A stretch of 40,772 bases of DNA from Polyangiaceae bacterium (GCA_025936205.1 JAICTU010000010.1:1-40772); one strand, 5' to 3'. Counted from the stretch's first letter, positions 8,315 through 16,944 are shown. Translations and numbers: made by a program. The notes: a model not told the origin generated them from the letters alone.

Positions 8315-10512
8315 CCAAGACGACCAAGGACATACCGCGCATCGAGACGGGGGTGAGAAACCTCGATGCATTGTTCTTCGGCGGCCTGCCCGCCGGGTCA
8401 GTGACGGTCATGGGTGGCGCTCCGGGTGCCGGCAAGACGATACTGACGCAGCAAATCTGCTTTCACAACGCGTCGCCGAGCCGCCGGGTGCTCTACTTCA
8501 GTACTCTTTCGGAGCCCACCGCCAAGACGCTTCGCTACTTGAAACCGTTCAGCTTCTTCGACCCGGCGAAGCTGGATGAGGGCGGCATTCGCTTCGTGGA
8601 CCTGGGCGTGATCATGCGCAACGAGGGTCTGCAGGAGGCGTGCGCCTTGATCATGGCCAAGGTCAAGGAGACCAAACCTGCGATCGTGGTGGTCGACAGC
8701 TTCAAGAGCTTCGATGATCTAGCCAAGTCTCAGCAGGAGCTGCGTAAGTTTGGCTACGAGCTGGCCGTGAGTCTGATGGCATGGGAGACGACCACTTTCC
8801 TGATCGGTGAGTACGGCCCGAGCGACTTCCAGACGAACCCGCTCTTCTCGATCGTGGATGCCTTGATCCTGGTTTCTCAGCGCGAGCAATCCGGTGAACA
8901 GCAGCGCTTCTTGCAGGTGCTCAAGATGCGGGGCAGCGACCATTCCCGCGACGAGCACTCGTTTATCATCAGCGGCGACGGCGCGGAGATCTTTGCGCCG
9001 CGCATCAGCATTCGCCGGGAAGATTGCGCGCCGGCGCCGGAACGGCTGAGGACCGGCATTACCAAGTTCGATGAACTGCTCGCTGACGGGATTCCTCGCG
9101 GCTCCAGCCTGCTCATTGCTGGCGTGGCAGGCACCGGCAAGACGATTCTGCTGCTCGAGTTCATCTATCGCGGCGCCCTGGCCGGAGAAAAAGGGCTCGT
9201 CTTCACCTTCGAGGAGTCGGAAGAGCGGCTGCGCGCCAGCGCTCGCGGGCTTGGCTGGCAGCTCGACGAACAGATCGAACGCGGAATGATCGAGATCATC
9301 TTCATCCCGCAGCCCGAGATCATGGTGGAGAGGCATCTGCTGCTGATGCAGGAGCGCATCGAGGCCTTTGCTGCCCGGCGCGTGGTCATCGACTCGGTGT
9401 CCGTCTTCTTGCACAAGGTGAAGGATGTGCAGATCGGCCGAGAGAAGATCTTTCAGCTCGCCAGTATCATTCAAAACGTGCAGGCGGTCGGGTTCTTCGC
9501 CACCGACATTCCTTACGGCTCTACCCTGATCAGCCGCTTCGGCGTCGAGGAGACCGTGGTGGACGGGGTTGTCCTGCTGTCTGCCACGGAGCAGGGACTG
9601 GAGCGCAAGCGCTTCGTGGAGGTCTACAAGCTGCGAAACACGGCGCACCTCAAAGGCCGGCATAGTCTGCGGATCGGGGTAGGTGGCATCGCCATCTTCC
9701 CGCGCTACGACGAGGACTTGGACTCGGCGCAGCTGAGCAGTGTGGAGCCGGAGCTACGTCTGGCGACGGGGGTCTCGGGGTTGGACGAGCTGGTCGGCGG
9801 CGGCCTGCTCGAACGCAGTGCCACGCTCGTCTCCGGCAGCGCCGGCACGGGCAAGACCACGCTCGGGTTACAGTTCATCGCGGAGGGCGCTCGCCAGCAA
9901 GAGCCGGGCCTCTTCGTGTCGCTCGAGGAAGGGCATGCTCAGATCCGCAAGGCCGCCCGCGCCCTCGGGCTGCCTCTCGATGCTGCGGTGGAGAGCGGCC
10001 TGGTGGAGATCTTGTCGCTGTCGCGGGATGACGTGCAGGCGAGCCAATTCCTCACGATCATCGCCGACAAGGTGCGCAACGGGAACATTCGGCGGCTGGT
10101 GCTGGACAGCGCCAGCCGCCTGGCGGCGGCTAGCTACGGTGCCGATGAGCTGCAGCTGCTGTCCTCTCTGATCATGCGCTTCAAGGCACTCGGAGCCACG
10201 ACGATCTTCACGCTGGAGTCCAAGTCGATCTATCCGACGGGCACGATCACGGACCACGGCTTGTCTCCGATTGCTGACAACATCGTGTTGCTTCGCTACG
10301 TCGAAAAGGGGGGCATCATCCAGCCGTCGCTCGCCGTGGTGAAGACGCGTGGCAGCGCGCACTCTTTCCGCCCTTCGGAGTATGTCATCGCCAAGGGCGG
10401 CCTGCGCATCTCTCGGCCGGATCAGCGGGGCGACCTTGCAGCTCGGCCGGCGGCGAAGCGCACGGCCGGCAAGAAGGTGACACGGCCGAAGCGCTCCCGG
10501 GTCTCGAGGTGA
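8311..10512 (+). CDS. KaiC-like ATPase with three RecA-type domains
   Basis: 733 residues, about 200 more than clock KaiC, which has two domains. Three P-loops are visible: GGAPGAGKT (near residue 36), GVAGTGKT (near 271) and GSAGTGKT (near 509). The catalytic glutamate pair of KaiC is present in domain 2 (E301-E302 in FTFEES) and domain 3 (E539-E540 in SLEEG), but domain 1 has STLSEP there, so it may bind ATP without normal hydrolysis. Each domain ends with a (K)xRG/N-type segment (LKMRGSDHS, YKLRNTAH, VKTRGSAHS). In domain 3 the phosphorylation loop reads TITDHGLSPIAD: the serine matching KaiC Ser431 is S652, the next residue (Thr432 in the clock protein) is Pro653, and T647 matches Thr426. 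No KaiA or KaiB gene is present. Overlaps the genes before (ATGA) and after (GTGA). Confidence 0.93.
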   Translation: MTKTTKDIPRIETGVRNLDALFFGGLPAGSVTVMGGAPGAGKTILTQQICFHNASPSRRVLYFSTLSEPTAKTLRYLKPFSFFDPAKLDEGGIRFVDLGVIMRNEGLQEACALIMAKVKETKPAIVVVDSFKSFDDLAKSQQELRKFGYELAVSLMAWETTTFLIGEYGPSDFQTNPLFSIVDALILVSQREQSGEQQRFLQVLKMRGSDHSRDEHSFIISGDGAEIFAPRISIRREDCAPAPERLRTGITKFDELLADGIPRGSSLLIAGVAGTGKTILLLEFIYRGALAGEKGLVFTFEESEERLRASARGLGWQLDEQIERGMIEIIFIPQPEIMVERHLLLMQERIEAFAARRVVIDSVSVFLHKVKDVQIGREKIFQLASIIQNVQAVGFFATDIPYGSTLISRFGVEETVVDGVVLLSATEQGLERKRFVEVYKLRNTAHLKGRHSLRIGVGGIAIFPRYDEDLDSAQLSSVEPELRLATGVSGLDELVGGGLLERSATLVSGSAGTGKTTLGLQFIAEGARQQEPGLFVSLEEGHAQIRKAARALGLPLDAAVESGLVEILSLSRDDVQASQFLTIIADKVRNGNIRRLVLDSASRLAAASYGADELQLLSSLIMRFKALGATTIFTLESKSIYPTGTITDHGLSPIADNIVLLRYVEKGGIIQPSLAVVKTRGSAHSFRPSEYVIAKGGLRISRPDQRGDLAARPAAKRTAGKKVTRPKRSRVSR

Positions 10513-12413
10513 CTTTTCTAGATCCCAGCGAGCAGCACCCGAACAGCGAAGCCGCCGCTGTCGTGGCGGCGGACTGGGACCAGAGCGCCACGCCGCTGCG
10601 CGGGAGAGCTCGCGAAATTTGGAGCACGCTTCCTCAGCAACGTCTGCAGCAGCTGTATGCGATCAGCAGGGTGCTGATCCGCGCGGAGGGGGCGGAGGCG
10701 AGCATCCGCGAGGTGCTCGCCATCCTCGATCAGGCGCTGCCGATCCGCAGCGCCGTGTTCATCCTCGGCGACCGCGTACCGATCTGGATCGTCTGGAGTA
10801 CCACGAGTGTCAGCGCCGACCAGCTACAAGCGGCCAAGGACTTCGCTCGAGGTTGCTACGAATATCTGCTCGGAGCCGAGTCGCTGCCGTACGGGCAGCT
10901 CGCTGCGCGGTTGCCGGGCGCGACACCTGAAACCCCGGTAGAGTCTCTGGATCGACGAAGACTGATCCGTCTGCCACTGGTCGTGGAGCAACGTGGCAGC
11001 TTTGGCATCCTCCAGCTCGAGGGCGCCGAGCCGTTCACCGAAATGGATCTGGCGTTCATCAGCGCGGTCACCCTCGACCTCGCTGGTGCGCTCGATCGCC
11101 ATCATGGGACCGAACGGCGGCGGGCGGCGACAGAGGTCCAGCGTGCAGACGCCGAGGAGCGGCAGCTGAGCGCGGAGGCCAAGCAGGTTCACGCCGAATC
11201 CCTGGCGCAGCAAGCCCGCGTGGAGCGTGCGCGCGCCGATTTTGGCAGGGCAGCGGCGGAAGCGGAACTGGCACAGTCCCAGCGCAGGGTGCGGACCACC
11301 GAGGCGCTGCGCGAGCGCTATCAGGCGCTGCTCGACAACATCCACGACGGCTTCGTATGGGAGGCGGACAGGACGACGCTGCTCGTTTCCTACGCCAGCG
11401 CAGCCGTGGAAGGACTGCTCGGATTTCCGCCTCAGCGCTGGCTCGAGCAGCCTGGTTTCTTGCTGGACAGGCTCTATCCCGACGACCGCGCGGCGGTCGC
11501 GCAGATGTTGCGCGATGTCCCCGTCGCGGGCGGCGGGCGGTGTGAGCATCGCTTCGTCACCGCCCAGGGGCAGGTGCTTTGGTTTCAGACGGGTGTGTAT
11601 CGAGCGCCTGAAACGGGCTCGAGCGCGGACAAGCTGCAGGGAATTTCGATGCAGATCTCGCAAGCCGTTCGACAGCGGGGGACAGCGCGTTCCGAGGGGG
11701 AGGGGAGCAGATTGCAGGACGCCCTGGTCGAGGGGCGCGCGGCGGCGCAGGCGCGAGACGATCTGCTCGCGACGGTCTCCCACGATCTGAAGACGCCCTT
11801 GAACGTCATTCTGATGACGCTCGGATCCATGGCAGGGTCGCCGCGAGAGCAACGCGCGGCGAAGGATCTGGAAAACTTGCAGCGTTCCGCCCAGCGTATG
11901 GACCGACTGATTCGGGATCTGCTGGACTCGGCCAGGCTCGAAGCGGGCGGGTTGCCCATGGAGTTGGAGTTGGTCTCGGCGGCGCGCTTGGCGGAGGAGG
12001 CCTTTGCGGCACTTCTGCCGTTAGCTCAGAACAAGGGTGTGCAGCTGAAGAGCACGCTGGTCGGGGAAATGCCCGAGGTTCGCGCGGATACGAGCCGGAT
12101 CCAGCAGGTCCTTTCCAACTTGATCAGCAACGCGATCAAGTTCACACCTGCTGGTGGCGAGGTCGTGCTGCGAGCGGAGCGCTCAGGCAGGCAGGTCAGG
12201 TTCGCCGTGAGGGATACAGGTCCGGGCATTGCGCAGTCGGAGCTGACGCACCTGTTCGAGCGCTTCTGGCAAGCCCAGTCCACGGCGCATCTGGGAACAG
12301 GGTTGGGCCTGTCGATCGCCCGCGGGATCGTGTTGGCGCATGGCGGGCGGCTCTGGGTCGAGAGCCGTCTCGGAGTGGGCAGCACGTTCTACTTCACACT
12401 GCCGGTCGCTTGA
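10509..12413 (+). CDS. Sensor histidine kinase (GAF-coiled coil-PAS-HisKA-HATPase)
   Basis: 634 residues from a GTG whose TGA overlap (GTGA, 10509-10512) couples it to the KaiC-like gene. N-terminal GAF-like sensor (about residues 40-200), an Ala/Glu/Arg-rich coiled coil (about 203-275), a PAS domain (about 278-385), a phosphoacceptor domain with TVSHDLKTPL (His425) and a full ATPase domain (NLISNAIKFT, DTGPGIA, GTGLGLSIA). There is no receiver domain and no membrane helix. It could pass phosphate to a receiver of the upstream hybrid kinase or read the ATP/phosphorylation state of the KaiC-like protein, as SasA does for clock KaiC, but it lacks the KaiB-like sensor domain of SasA. Last gene of the operon; its 3' end overlaps a minus-strand gene by 20 bases. 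Confidence 0.92.
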   Translation: MTFLDPSEQHPNSEAAAVVAADWDQSATPLRGRAREIWSTLPQQRLQQLYAISRVLIRAEGAEASIREVLAILDQALPIRSAVFILGDRVPIWIVWSTTSVSADQLQAAKDFARGCYEYLLGAESLPYGQLAARLPGATPETPVESLDRRRLIRLPLVVEQRGSFGILQLEGAEPFTEMDLAFISAVTLDLAGALDRHHGTERRRAATEVQRADAEERQLSAEAKQVHAESLAQQARVERARADFGRAAAEAELAQSQRRVRTTEALRERYQALLDNIHDGFVWEADRTTLLVSYASAAVEGLLGFPPQRWLEQPGFLLDRLYPDDRAAVAQMLRDVPVAGGGRCEHRFVTAQGQVLWFQTGVYRAPETGSSADKLQGISMQISQAVRQRGTARSEGEGSRLQDALVEGRAAAQARDDLLATVSHDLKTPLNVILMTLGSMAGSPREQRAAKDLENLQRSAQRMDRLIRDLLDSARLEAGGLPMELELVSAARLAEEAFAALLPLAQNKGVQLKSTLVGEMPEVRADTSRIQQVLSNLISNAIKFTPAGGEVVLRAERSGRQVRFAVRDTGPGIAQSELTHLFERFWQAQSTAHLGTGLGLSIARGIVLAHGGRLWVESRLGVGSTFYFTLPVA

Positions 12414-12789
12414 GCTGCCCGTCGCTGCTCCCTTGCTCGGCGCCGGCCAGTGTCACGACGAAGTCTACGCGATCGCCGACCCCCGCCAGCGCTGCCGCGC
12501 GGCCCCGACGCGATAATAGCTCGGTGAACACCACGCCATCCGGGCAACCCGGACCACTGCGGTACCAGATCTGGACGCGCTCGGCGCCGGACTGCGCAGC
12601 GCCCGGCTGCGGAAGGTCGGGCTGCGGAGTAACCGAGACCGAGAGGCGTTCGGAACTGGTGCACGCGAGCTGCGGCGTGGCAGCCACACGCTCCAGAACC
12701 GTGCGAGCCTTGGCACAAGTCGGCTCAGATTTGCCGTGCAAGCTCGCGACCGTGTCGAAGTCGTTCGTGCCCGCCGCGAATTGAGTCAC
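12394..12789 (-). CDS. Small conserved-looking protein overlapping the hydrolase stop
   Basis: 131 residues from a GTG that overlaps the stop of the upstream hydrolase gene (GTGA on the minus strand, 12789-12786). The C-terminal half contains CPDGVVFTELLSRRG and a strand-like DRVDFVVTLAG. This recalls the C-terminal part of periplasmic myxobacterial proteins of unknown function, which share a CPD/E...F...L pattern followed by a beta-rich segment. No signal peptide is seen. Either it is a translationally coupled small gene or the remnant of a larger one whose start was lost. The competing plus-strand frame over the same bases looks like a shadow. The function is unknown. Confidence 0.42.
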   Translation of the reverse strand: MTQFAAGTNDFDTVASLHGKSEPTCAKARTVLERVAATPQLACTSSERLSVSVTPQPDLPQPGAAQSGAERVQIWYRSGPGCPDGVVFTELLSRRGRAAALAGVGDRVDFVVTLAGAEQGSSDGQLKRPAV

Positions 12790-14246
12790 GGCGCCGGGCA
12801 GACGGTGCCGTCCGCAGGCAGAGTCAGACTTGCGAGGTAGCGCCCAACCGCTTGGCCCACGCAAGCACCGGCGGAGACGAGCGCGCCGTGGCCGTAGTGC
12901 TGACTGACGAGCAACGAGGACCCAGCGATGGCCCCGTGAAGCTCCTGTGCCAGAGGGAGCGGGGTCAGGCTGTCCGCGACGCCGGCGATGATCAGGGGAG
13001 GGTTGGGCAGGGACAGCGAGATCTGTGGGACCCGGTCCCGTTGCACGGGCCAGCCCGCGCAGGTGAAAGCCGTCGCTCCGAGCGGGGCGAACAACTCCGA
13101 GCGCCGTTCATAGGACTGCATCAGGGCCTCACTCTCCAGTTCGCTCGGCGGGTCGACGATGCTGTCGGCGCAATGGACGCTCAGGTTCGTGGCTCCGCTG
13201 AAGTCCGGCCCCAGCACCATCGGTGGATCGGGCAGCTCCATCATGCCCTCCATCGCCGATGTCATGTCCGTGGCTGAGTCCGCGCCCTCGAGAGCTGCCA
13301 GAACCTGGACCAGCGCGTCACGCCCGACGGGATTGCTCAGCTGCAGCAGCCAGCCATTGAGGAAAGCCTCGCGCTGACCCTGTGCATCCGCCGCCTGGAC
13401 CAGCTGATCAAAGATCTTTGCGGCATCCGCAGGACAGGGGAGCTGGCCCTGTTCGCAGGCGGAAATGAGCGCCTGATGGGCCGCGACCTGGGCGTCGAAC
13501 TGAGCGGAGACCAACGCGGGCAGGTCGGCCCTGGGCGGCATCGGTGAATCCAGGATCAGCGCGCGGATCCGATCGGGATAGCGCTGTGCATAGACAGCTC
13601 CGAGCCGGGTGCCGTAGGAGAGCCCGTAGAAGTTGATCCGCTCCACGCCCAGCGCCCCGCGAATCTGTTCGATGTCGGCGACCACGGCGTTGGTGCCGAG
13701 GTGGTCGAAGAGCGGGCCCACCGCCTGCCGGCAGTTCTCTTCCTCAGCGAGCAGCGCCTCAATCGTCGCTCCCACCCCTTGTGCGGCGTACACCGCGGTG
13801 GGGTCGACGGGCAGCATGCAGTCGGCGCGCGAGCTGTCCCCCACGCCCCGCGGATCGAAGCCGATCAGGTCGAACTGGATGCCGGCGAGGACGGGGCCGA
13901 TCGCCTCCAGGAAGGGCTTGCCGGGCTCGCCGGGCCCACCCGGGTTGAACAGCAGCACTCCCAGGTTGGGTCCACCGGACGCGGCCCTCTGGCGGTTGAT
14001 CGCGATCGAGATCTGCTGCCCCTCGGGATCACTGGGATCGAGAGGCACCATCAGCTCGGCACACTCCAGGCTGCCGCAGGGGCGCCAGTCGAGCGCAGGG
14101 CGTGTGGTGCTCTGAGCGCCGGGTTGGATCTGTGCCACGGTCGGCTCACTCGAGACCGCAGCAGGACCGTCGTCATCCCCACCGCCGCAGGCCGCACACG
14201 CCAACACGCACCACCCGGCGCCTGCCCAGCAAACTCTTCGCATCAT
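12786..14246 (-). CDS. Secreted alpha/beta hydrolase (tripeptidyl aminopeptidase-like lipoprotein)
   Basis: 486 residues. The N-terminus has a basic MMRR start, a hydrophobic stretch and a lipobox-like ACAAC, so it is probably lipid-anchored outside the cytoplasm. The body follows the TAP/SlpD-SlpE type of alpha/beta hydrolases, which release short peptides from N-termini: oxyanion segment LFNPGGPGEPG, nucleophile elbow GLSYGT (Ser210), acid in GVADSLTP (Asp425) and His in HYGHGAL (His453). A helical lid domain (about residues 240-370) lies between nucleophile and acid. Paired cysteines in the lid and C-terminal part suit an oxidising compartment. Gene order and 81-base spacing suggest cotranscription with the DUF3616 gene upstream. 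Other ester or amide substrates are possible. Confidence 0.88.
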   Translation of the reverse strand: MMRRVCWAGAGWCVLACAACGGGDDDGPAAVSSEPTVAQIQPGAQSTTRPALDWRPCGSLECAELMVPLDPSDPEGQQISIAINRQRAASGGPNLGVLLFNPGGPGEPGKPFLEAIGPVLAGIQFDLIGFDPRGVGDSSRADCMLPVDPTAVYAAQGVGATIEALLAEEENCRQAVGPLFDHLGTNAVVADIEQIRGALGVERINFYGLSYGTRLGAVYAQRYPDRIRALILDSPMPPRADLPALVSAQFDAQVAAHQALISACEQGQLPCPADAAKIFDQLVQAADAQGQREAFLNGWLLQLSNPVGRDALVQVLAALEGADSATDMTSAMEGMMELPDPPMVLGPDFSGATNLSVHCADSIVDPPSELESEALMQSYERRSELFAPLGATAFTCAGWPVQRDRVPQISLSLPNPPLIIAGVADSLTPLPLAQELHGAIAGSSLLVSQHYGHGALVSAGACVGQAVGRYLASLTLPADGTVCPAP

Positions 14247-14327
14247 GAAGCGAGCGCTTAGAATGGGATCGCCTGGACGCCAACCCCCAAAGTGCGATCG
14301 AGCAGCGACGGCAATGCGTGCAGCGTG

Positions 14328-15344
14328 CTAGCCGGTTCCGGGCAGCCGGAGCCACACTCCGCGGAAGCGCCGATGGCGCTTCGGCGCCTTTTTGCAGGGT
14401 TTGCCGCGCACCACGCGACTGCCGTCGTCGCTCAGTACCAGGATCTCGGGGTTGTTTTCCGCCGTGAAGAACGCCTCCGGGTTCGCGTTTTCGAAGGGAG
14501 CCTCGGCCAGCAGCTGCGCGCGTGAGCCCGGGCCCTGCCAGCCATACAAGCGATGCGGACCGTGGCCCTCGGCAGGGCCCGCGGCGATCAAGTAGCGGCC
14601 GTGCCAATACGAGAGCGACCGCACGCCGAGTCCGCCGAGATCGAGCTCGATCGGCTCGCCGAAGCGCAGCGGCCCGTCGAGGGCGGCCGCCTCCGGATTC
14701 AAGAGCGGCACCAGCAGCGCCTGGCCCGCAGGCACCGGGCTGCGGAAGCCGATCAGCAGCGTGCCCTCGGGGGTGGCCGTGAGCCCTTCCAGATTCAGCC
14801 TACCCGGCTCCTTCGGCGGCAGCGCCGCGGCACGAGTCAGATCATACCGACGCAGGGTGGGGCTCTGCTCCAGATCATCGAGCAGGCTCCGATACACCTG
14901 GCCCTGGACCTCCAGGTGCGCGTCCAGCGTCGGCAAATCGGTCGTGATCAGCAGCGAGCGATTGGGATCGACCTCACCGCGGGCGTTGCGCGCGTGCGAG
15001 CTGAGCCAGTACGCGCGACCGTTCAGCGCGGTCGCGGCTTCGATATCCGCTTCCCCCTTTTTTGCCAGCGCGATCTGCTTGGACAGATTCGTGTGCAACA
15101 CCGGCCTGCCCCCCGCCACGGCATCGTACACCCGGATCACGTTGTCCTCGTCGTCGGCCACCGCAAAGTGACGCTCGTCGATGGGCACCGCGCCCGAAGC
15201 GTCGCACGCGCCCACGAAGCTCACCCAGCGCAGCTCCGCAGCGGGCCCTTTGCCGGCGGACGTTTCCGAGGCACGAAACAACCCATAACCGGAGCCGCCG
15301 AGCAGCAGCGCGCCGAGCACGAAGGCCAGATTTCGGCGCTGCAT
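14328..15344 (-). CDS. DUF3616-type beta-propeller-like protein
   Basis: 338 residues from the ATG at 15344. The frame stays open upstream, but this start places a basic MQRRN and a hydrophobic segment LAFVLGALLLGGSGYGLF at the N-terminus, a membrane anchor or signal peptide. The mature part resembles DUF3616 proteins: DERHFAVADDEDNVIRVYD, DIEAATALNGRAYWLSSHAR, RLNLEGLTATPEGTLLIGFRS, and a late ENANPEAFFTAENNPEILVLSDDG. These are strand-turn-strand units as in a propeller. Function unknown; distant relatives include esterase-like phytase propellers. Its last codons contain a sequence that reads as a terminator on the opposite strand. It is divergent from the YceI-family gene, with 85 bases between the two starts. 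Confidence 0.82.
   Translation of the reverse strand: MQRRNLAFVLGALLLGGSGYGLFRASETSAGKGPAAELRWVSFVGACDASGAVPIDERHFAVADDEDNVIRVYDAVAGGRPVLHTNLSKQIALAKKGEADIEAATALNGRAYWLSSHARNARGEVDPNRSLLITTDLPTLDAHLEVQGQVYRSLLDDLEQSPTLRRYDLTRAAALPPKEPGRLNLEGLTATPEGTLLIGFRSPVPAGQALLVPLLNPEAAALDGPLRFGEPIELDLGGLGVRSLSYWHGRYLIAAGPAEGHGPHRLYGWQGPGSRAQLLAEAPFENANPEAFFTAENNPEILVLSDDGSRVVRGKPCKKAPKRHRRFRGVWLRLPGTG
14375..14393 (+). terminator. Terminator-shaped hairpin on the plus strand inside the DUF3616 gene
   Basis: GGCGC (14375-14379), loop TTCG, GCGCC (14384-14388), then TTTTT (14389-14393): a perfect stem with the stable UUCG loop and a U-run, in the plus direction. It overlaps the Lys-rich 3' coding end of the minus-strand gene, so codon choice could explain it. 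If real, it would stop antisense transcription. Confidence 0.35.
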
Positions 15345-15429
15345 TCCGGGAGCATAGGGCACGGTGCCGAGTTTTCCAGCGGCGTGGAAGCGATTGTCTG
15401 AGCGTGCGCGGGCGTGTATGGCTCCCGTC

Positions 15430-16149
15430 ATGACACTTCATCGAGACACGGTGCGTTCCTTCCGTTTCCGCGCCCTGGCGCCTGCTTGCGCGCTGCTGCT
15501 CGCGGCGGCGTGCCAGAGCGAGAAGAAAGCCGACACCCAGGTCGCGCAGCTGGCCCCCGCGACGTCCGCGGCCACCAGGCCCGCGGCGCAGCCGGCGGCC
15601 ATCGGCTCGACGGGTGCGGTCACACCCAAGGCGGCCGAGCCGGGCGCCCTGATCGAGCTCACGCTCGACCCGGCTTCGAGCAAGCTGGAGATCGTCGCGT
15701 CCAAGATCACCAAGTCGCACGACGGCTCGTTCAAACAGTTCACGGGCACTGCCACGCTGGCGGGCGATCAAGTCCAATCCGTCAAGTTCGACGTCGACAC
15801 CGCCTCGCTCCAGACCGACACCGAGACGCTGACCCAGCACATCAAGACCAAGGATTTTCTCGACGTAGAAAAATTCCCGAAGGCCAGCTTCAAGAGCACC
15901 AGCGTGGTCGCCAAGCCCGCGGGCAGCGCTACCCACGAAATCACGGGCGATCTGACGTTGCATGGCGTAACGCAACAGATCACCTTCCCCGCGACCATCG
16001 AGCTCGGAGCCGAAAAGGTCACGGGCCGCGCGGAAATTGCCATCAACCGGCAGAAATTTGGGGTCACTTATCCCGGTATGCCCGACGACCTGATCAAGGA
16101 CGACGTGCTGCTCAAGCCTTCCTTCGTGTTCCCGCGCAAAAAGGCCTGA
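15430..16149 (+). CDS. YceI-family lipoprotein
   Basis: 239 residues from the ATG at 15430; an ATG at 15418 is in frame. Signal peptide with lipobox LAAAC (Cys28), then an Ala/Pro/Thr-rich linker (about 30-75) and a YceI domain to the end. YceI proteins form a lipocalin-like barrel that binds isoprenoid-type lipids. Typical pieces are SKLEIVASKI, the strand-turn VKFDVDTASLQTDTETLTQH, DFLDVEKFPKASFKS, ITGDLTLHGVTQQITFPATI and a C-terminal VLLKPSFVFPRK. The lipidation signal is unusual for YceI proteins, many of which are simply periplasmic, but is seen in deltaproteobacterial and myxobacterial members. Role likely in envelope lipid handling or stress; the ligand is not known. Confidence 0.9.
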   Translation: MTLHRDTVRSFRFRALAPACALLLAAACQSEKKADTQVAQLAPATSAATRPAAQPAAIGSTGAVTPKAAEPGALIELTLDPASSKLEIVASKITKSHDGSFKQFTGTATLAGDQVQSVKFDVDTASLQTDTETLTQHIKTKDFLDVEKFPKASFKSTSVVAKPAGSATHEITGDLTLHGVTQQITFPATIELGAEKVTGRAEIAINRQKFGVTYPGMPDDLIKDDVLLKPSFVFPRKKA

Positions 16150-16198
16150 CCCTGATCGAGACGGCAGCCGGCGGCGCGATTGTGATAAGCTCCCGGAG

Positions 16199-16888
16199 AT
16201 GCGCTTCCTCGCTCTCCTCGGATGTCTGTTGCCCTTGGCGCTCGCCGGCTGTGGTGATTCCGGCAAGAAGTCCGCGAACGCCGAGACGGGTGACACCACG
16301 CCGGGCGACGGCTCCGAAGGCGCCACCGACAATGGCGCTTCCGGGATGACCTCGGACGGCAGTGACTCGGCGAACAATGCTCTCGCCGATGACGTGCTGC
16401 TCACGCTCGCGGGCGACCGTGAGGTGCTGGGCGGAGGCGCTCGGCTCGACGTGATAGAGGGCCGTCAGATCGTGCCCTTGACGGTCACCACCGTCTATCC
16501 CAATAACCACGACGACCTGATCCTACTGCAGCTCGAGCTCAACGGTGTGGAGAACGCGATGGGTGAGCACACCGAGAACCTGACGGGCGCGCTGGATGCG
16601 ACGGCGGTCGCTCAGGCCTACATCAAGCAAATCAGCTACACCTCGCAGAGCGGCACACTCGATGTCACGTTGAGCAATGACGGCAAGCTCGAAGGGCGCT
16701 TCGACGCGCAGCTCACGCCGGATGTTCCCGAGGGCACCACCGACGCGGCGACACTCGCCGCCAAACCGATCGATCTTTCCGGCTACTTCTCCGGCAAATG
16801 GTCGCTGATCTGCCGCTCCCCGGTGCAGATCCTCCCGGGGGATCACAGCACGCCGGACAGCGCGTACTGTAGGAACTTGAAGTTCTGA
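16199..16888 (+). CDS. Lipoprotein of unknown function
   Basis: 229 residues. Clear lipoprotein signal: MRFLALLGCLLPLALAGC with the lipobox LAGC (Cys18), preceded by CGGAG as a ribosome site. A low-complexity Gly/Ser/Asp/Thr linker (about 20-62) follows, then a beta-rich domain with two late cysteines (in SLICRS and YCRNLKF) that may form a disulfide. I do not recognise the domain. It lies 49 bases after the YceI-family gene, so the two lipoproteins are probably cotranscribed. Confidence 0.8.
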   Translation: MRFLALLGCLLPLALAGCGDSGKKSANAETGDTTPGDGSEGATDNGASGMTSDGSDSANNALADDVLLTLAGDREVLGGGARLDVIEGRQIVPLTVTTVYPNNHDDLILLQLELNGVENAMGEHTENLTGALDATAVAQAYIKQISYTSQSGTLDVTLSNDGKLEGRFDAQLTPDVPEGTTDAATLAAKPIDLSGYFSGKWSLICRSPVQILPGDHSTPDSAYCRNLKF

Positions 16889-16899
16889 GCTCGCTTTCC

Positions 16900-16935
16900 G
16901 GGGACACCCCGCCCGCTTCCGAGGGGACACCCCGC
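16900..16935 (+). repeat. Two direct copies of a GGGGACACCCCGC element
   Basis: The 13-base unit occurs at 16900-16912 and 16923-16935, separated by ten bases. Each unit is itself a tiny hairpin (GGGG, ACA, CCCC). It lies between the convergent lipoprotein and GreA-like genes, where it could help end transcription from both sides or be a remnant of a repeated REP-like element. Confidence 0.6.
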
Positions 16936-16944
16936 ACCCCGGCG

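Noticed and set aside
12410..12784. Plus-strand frame of 124 residues after the second histidine kinase
   Set aside because: It is Ser/Thr/Arg-rich and is the shadow of the better minus-strand frame.
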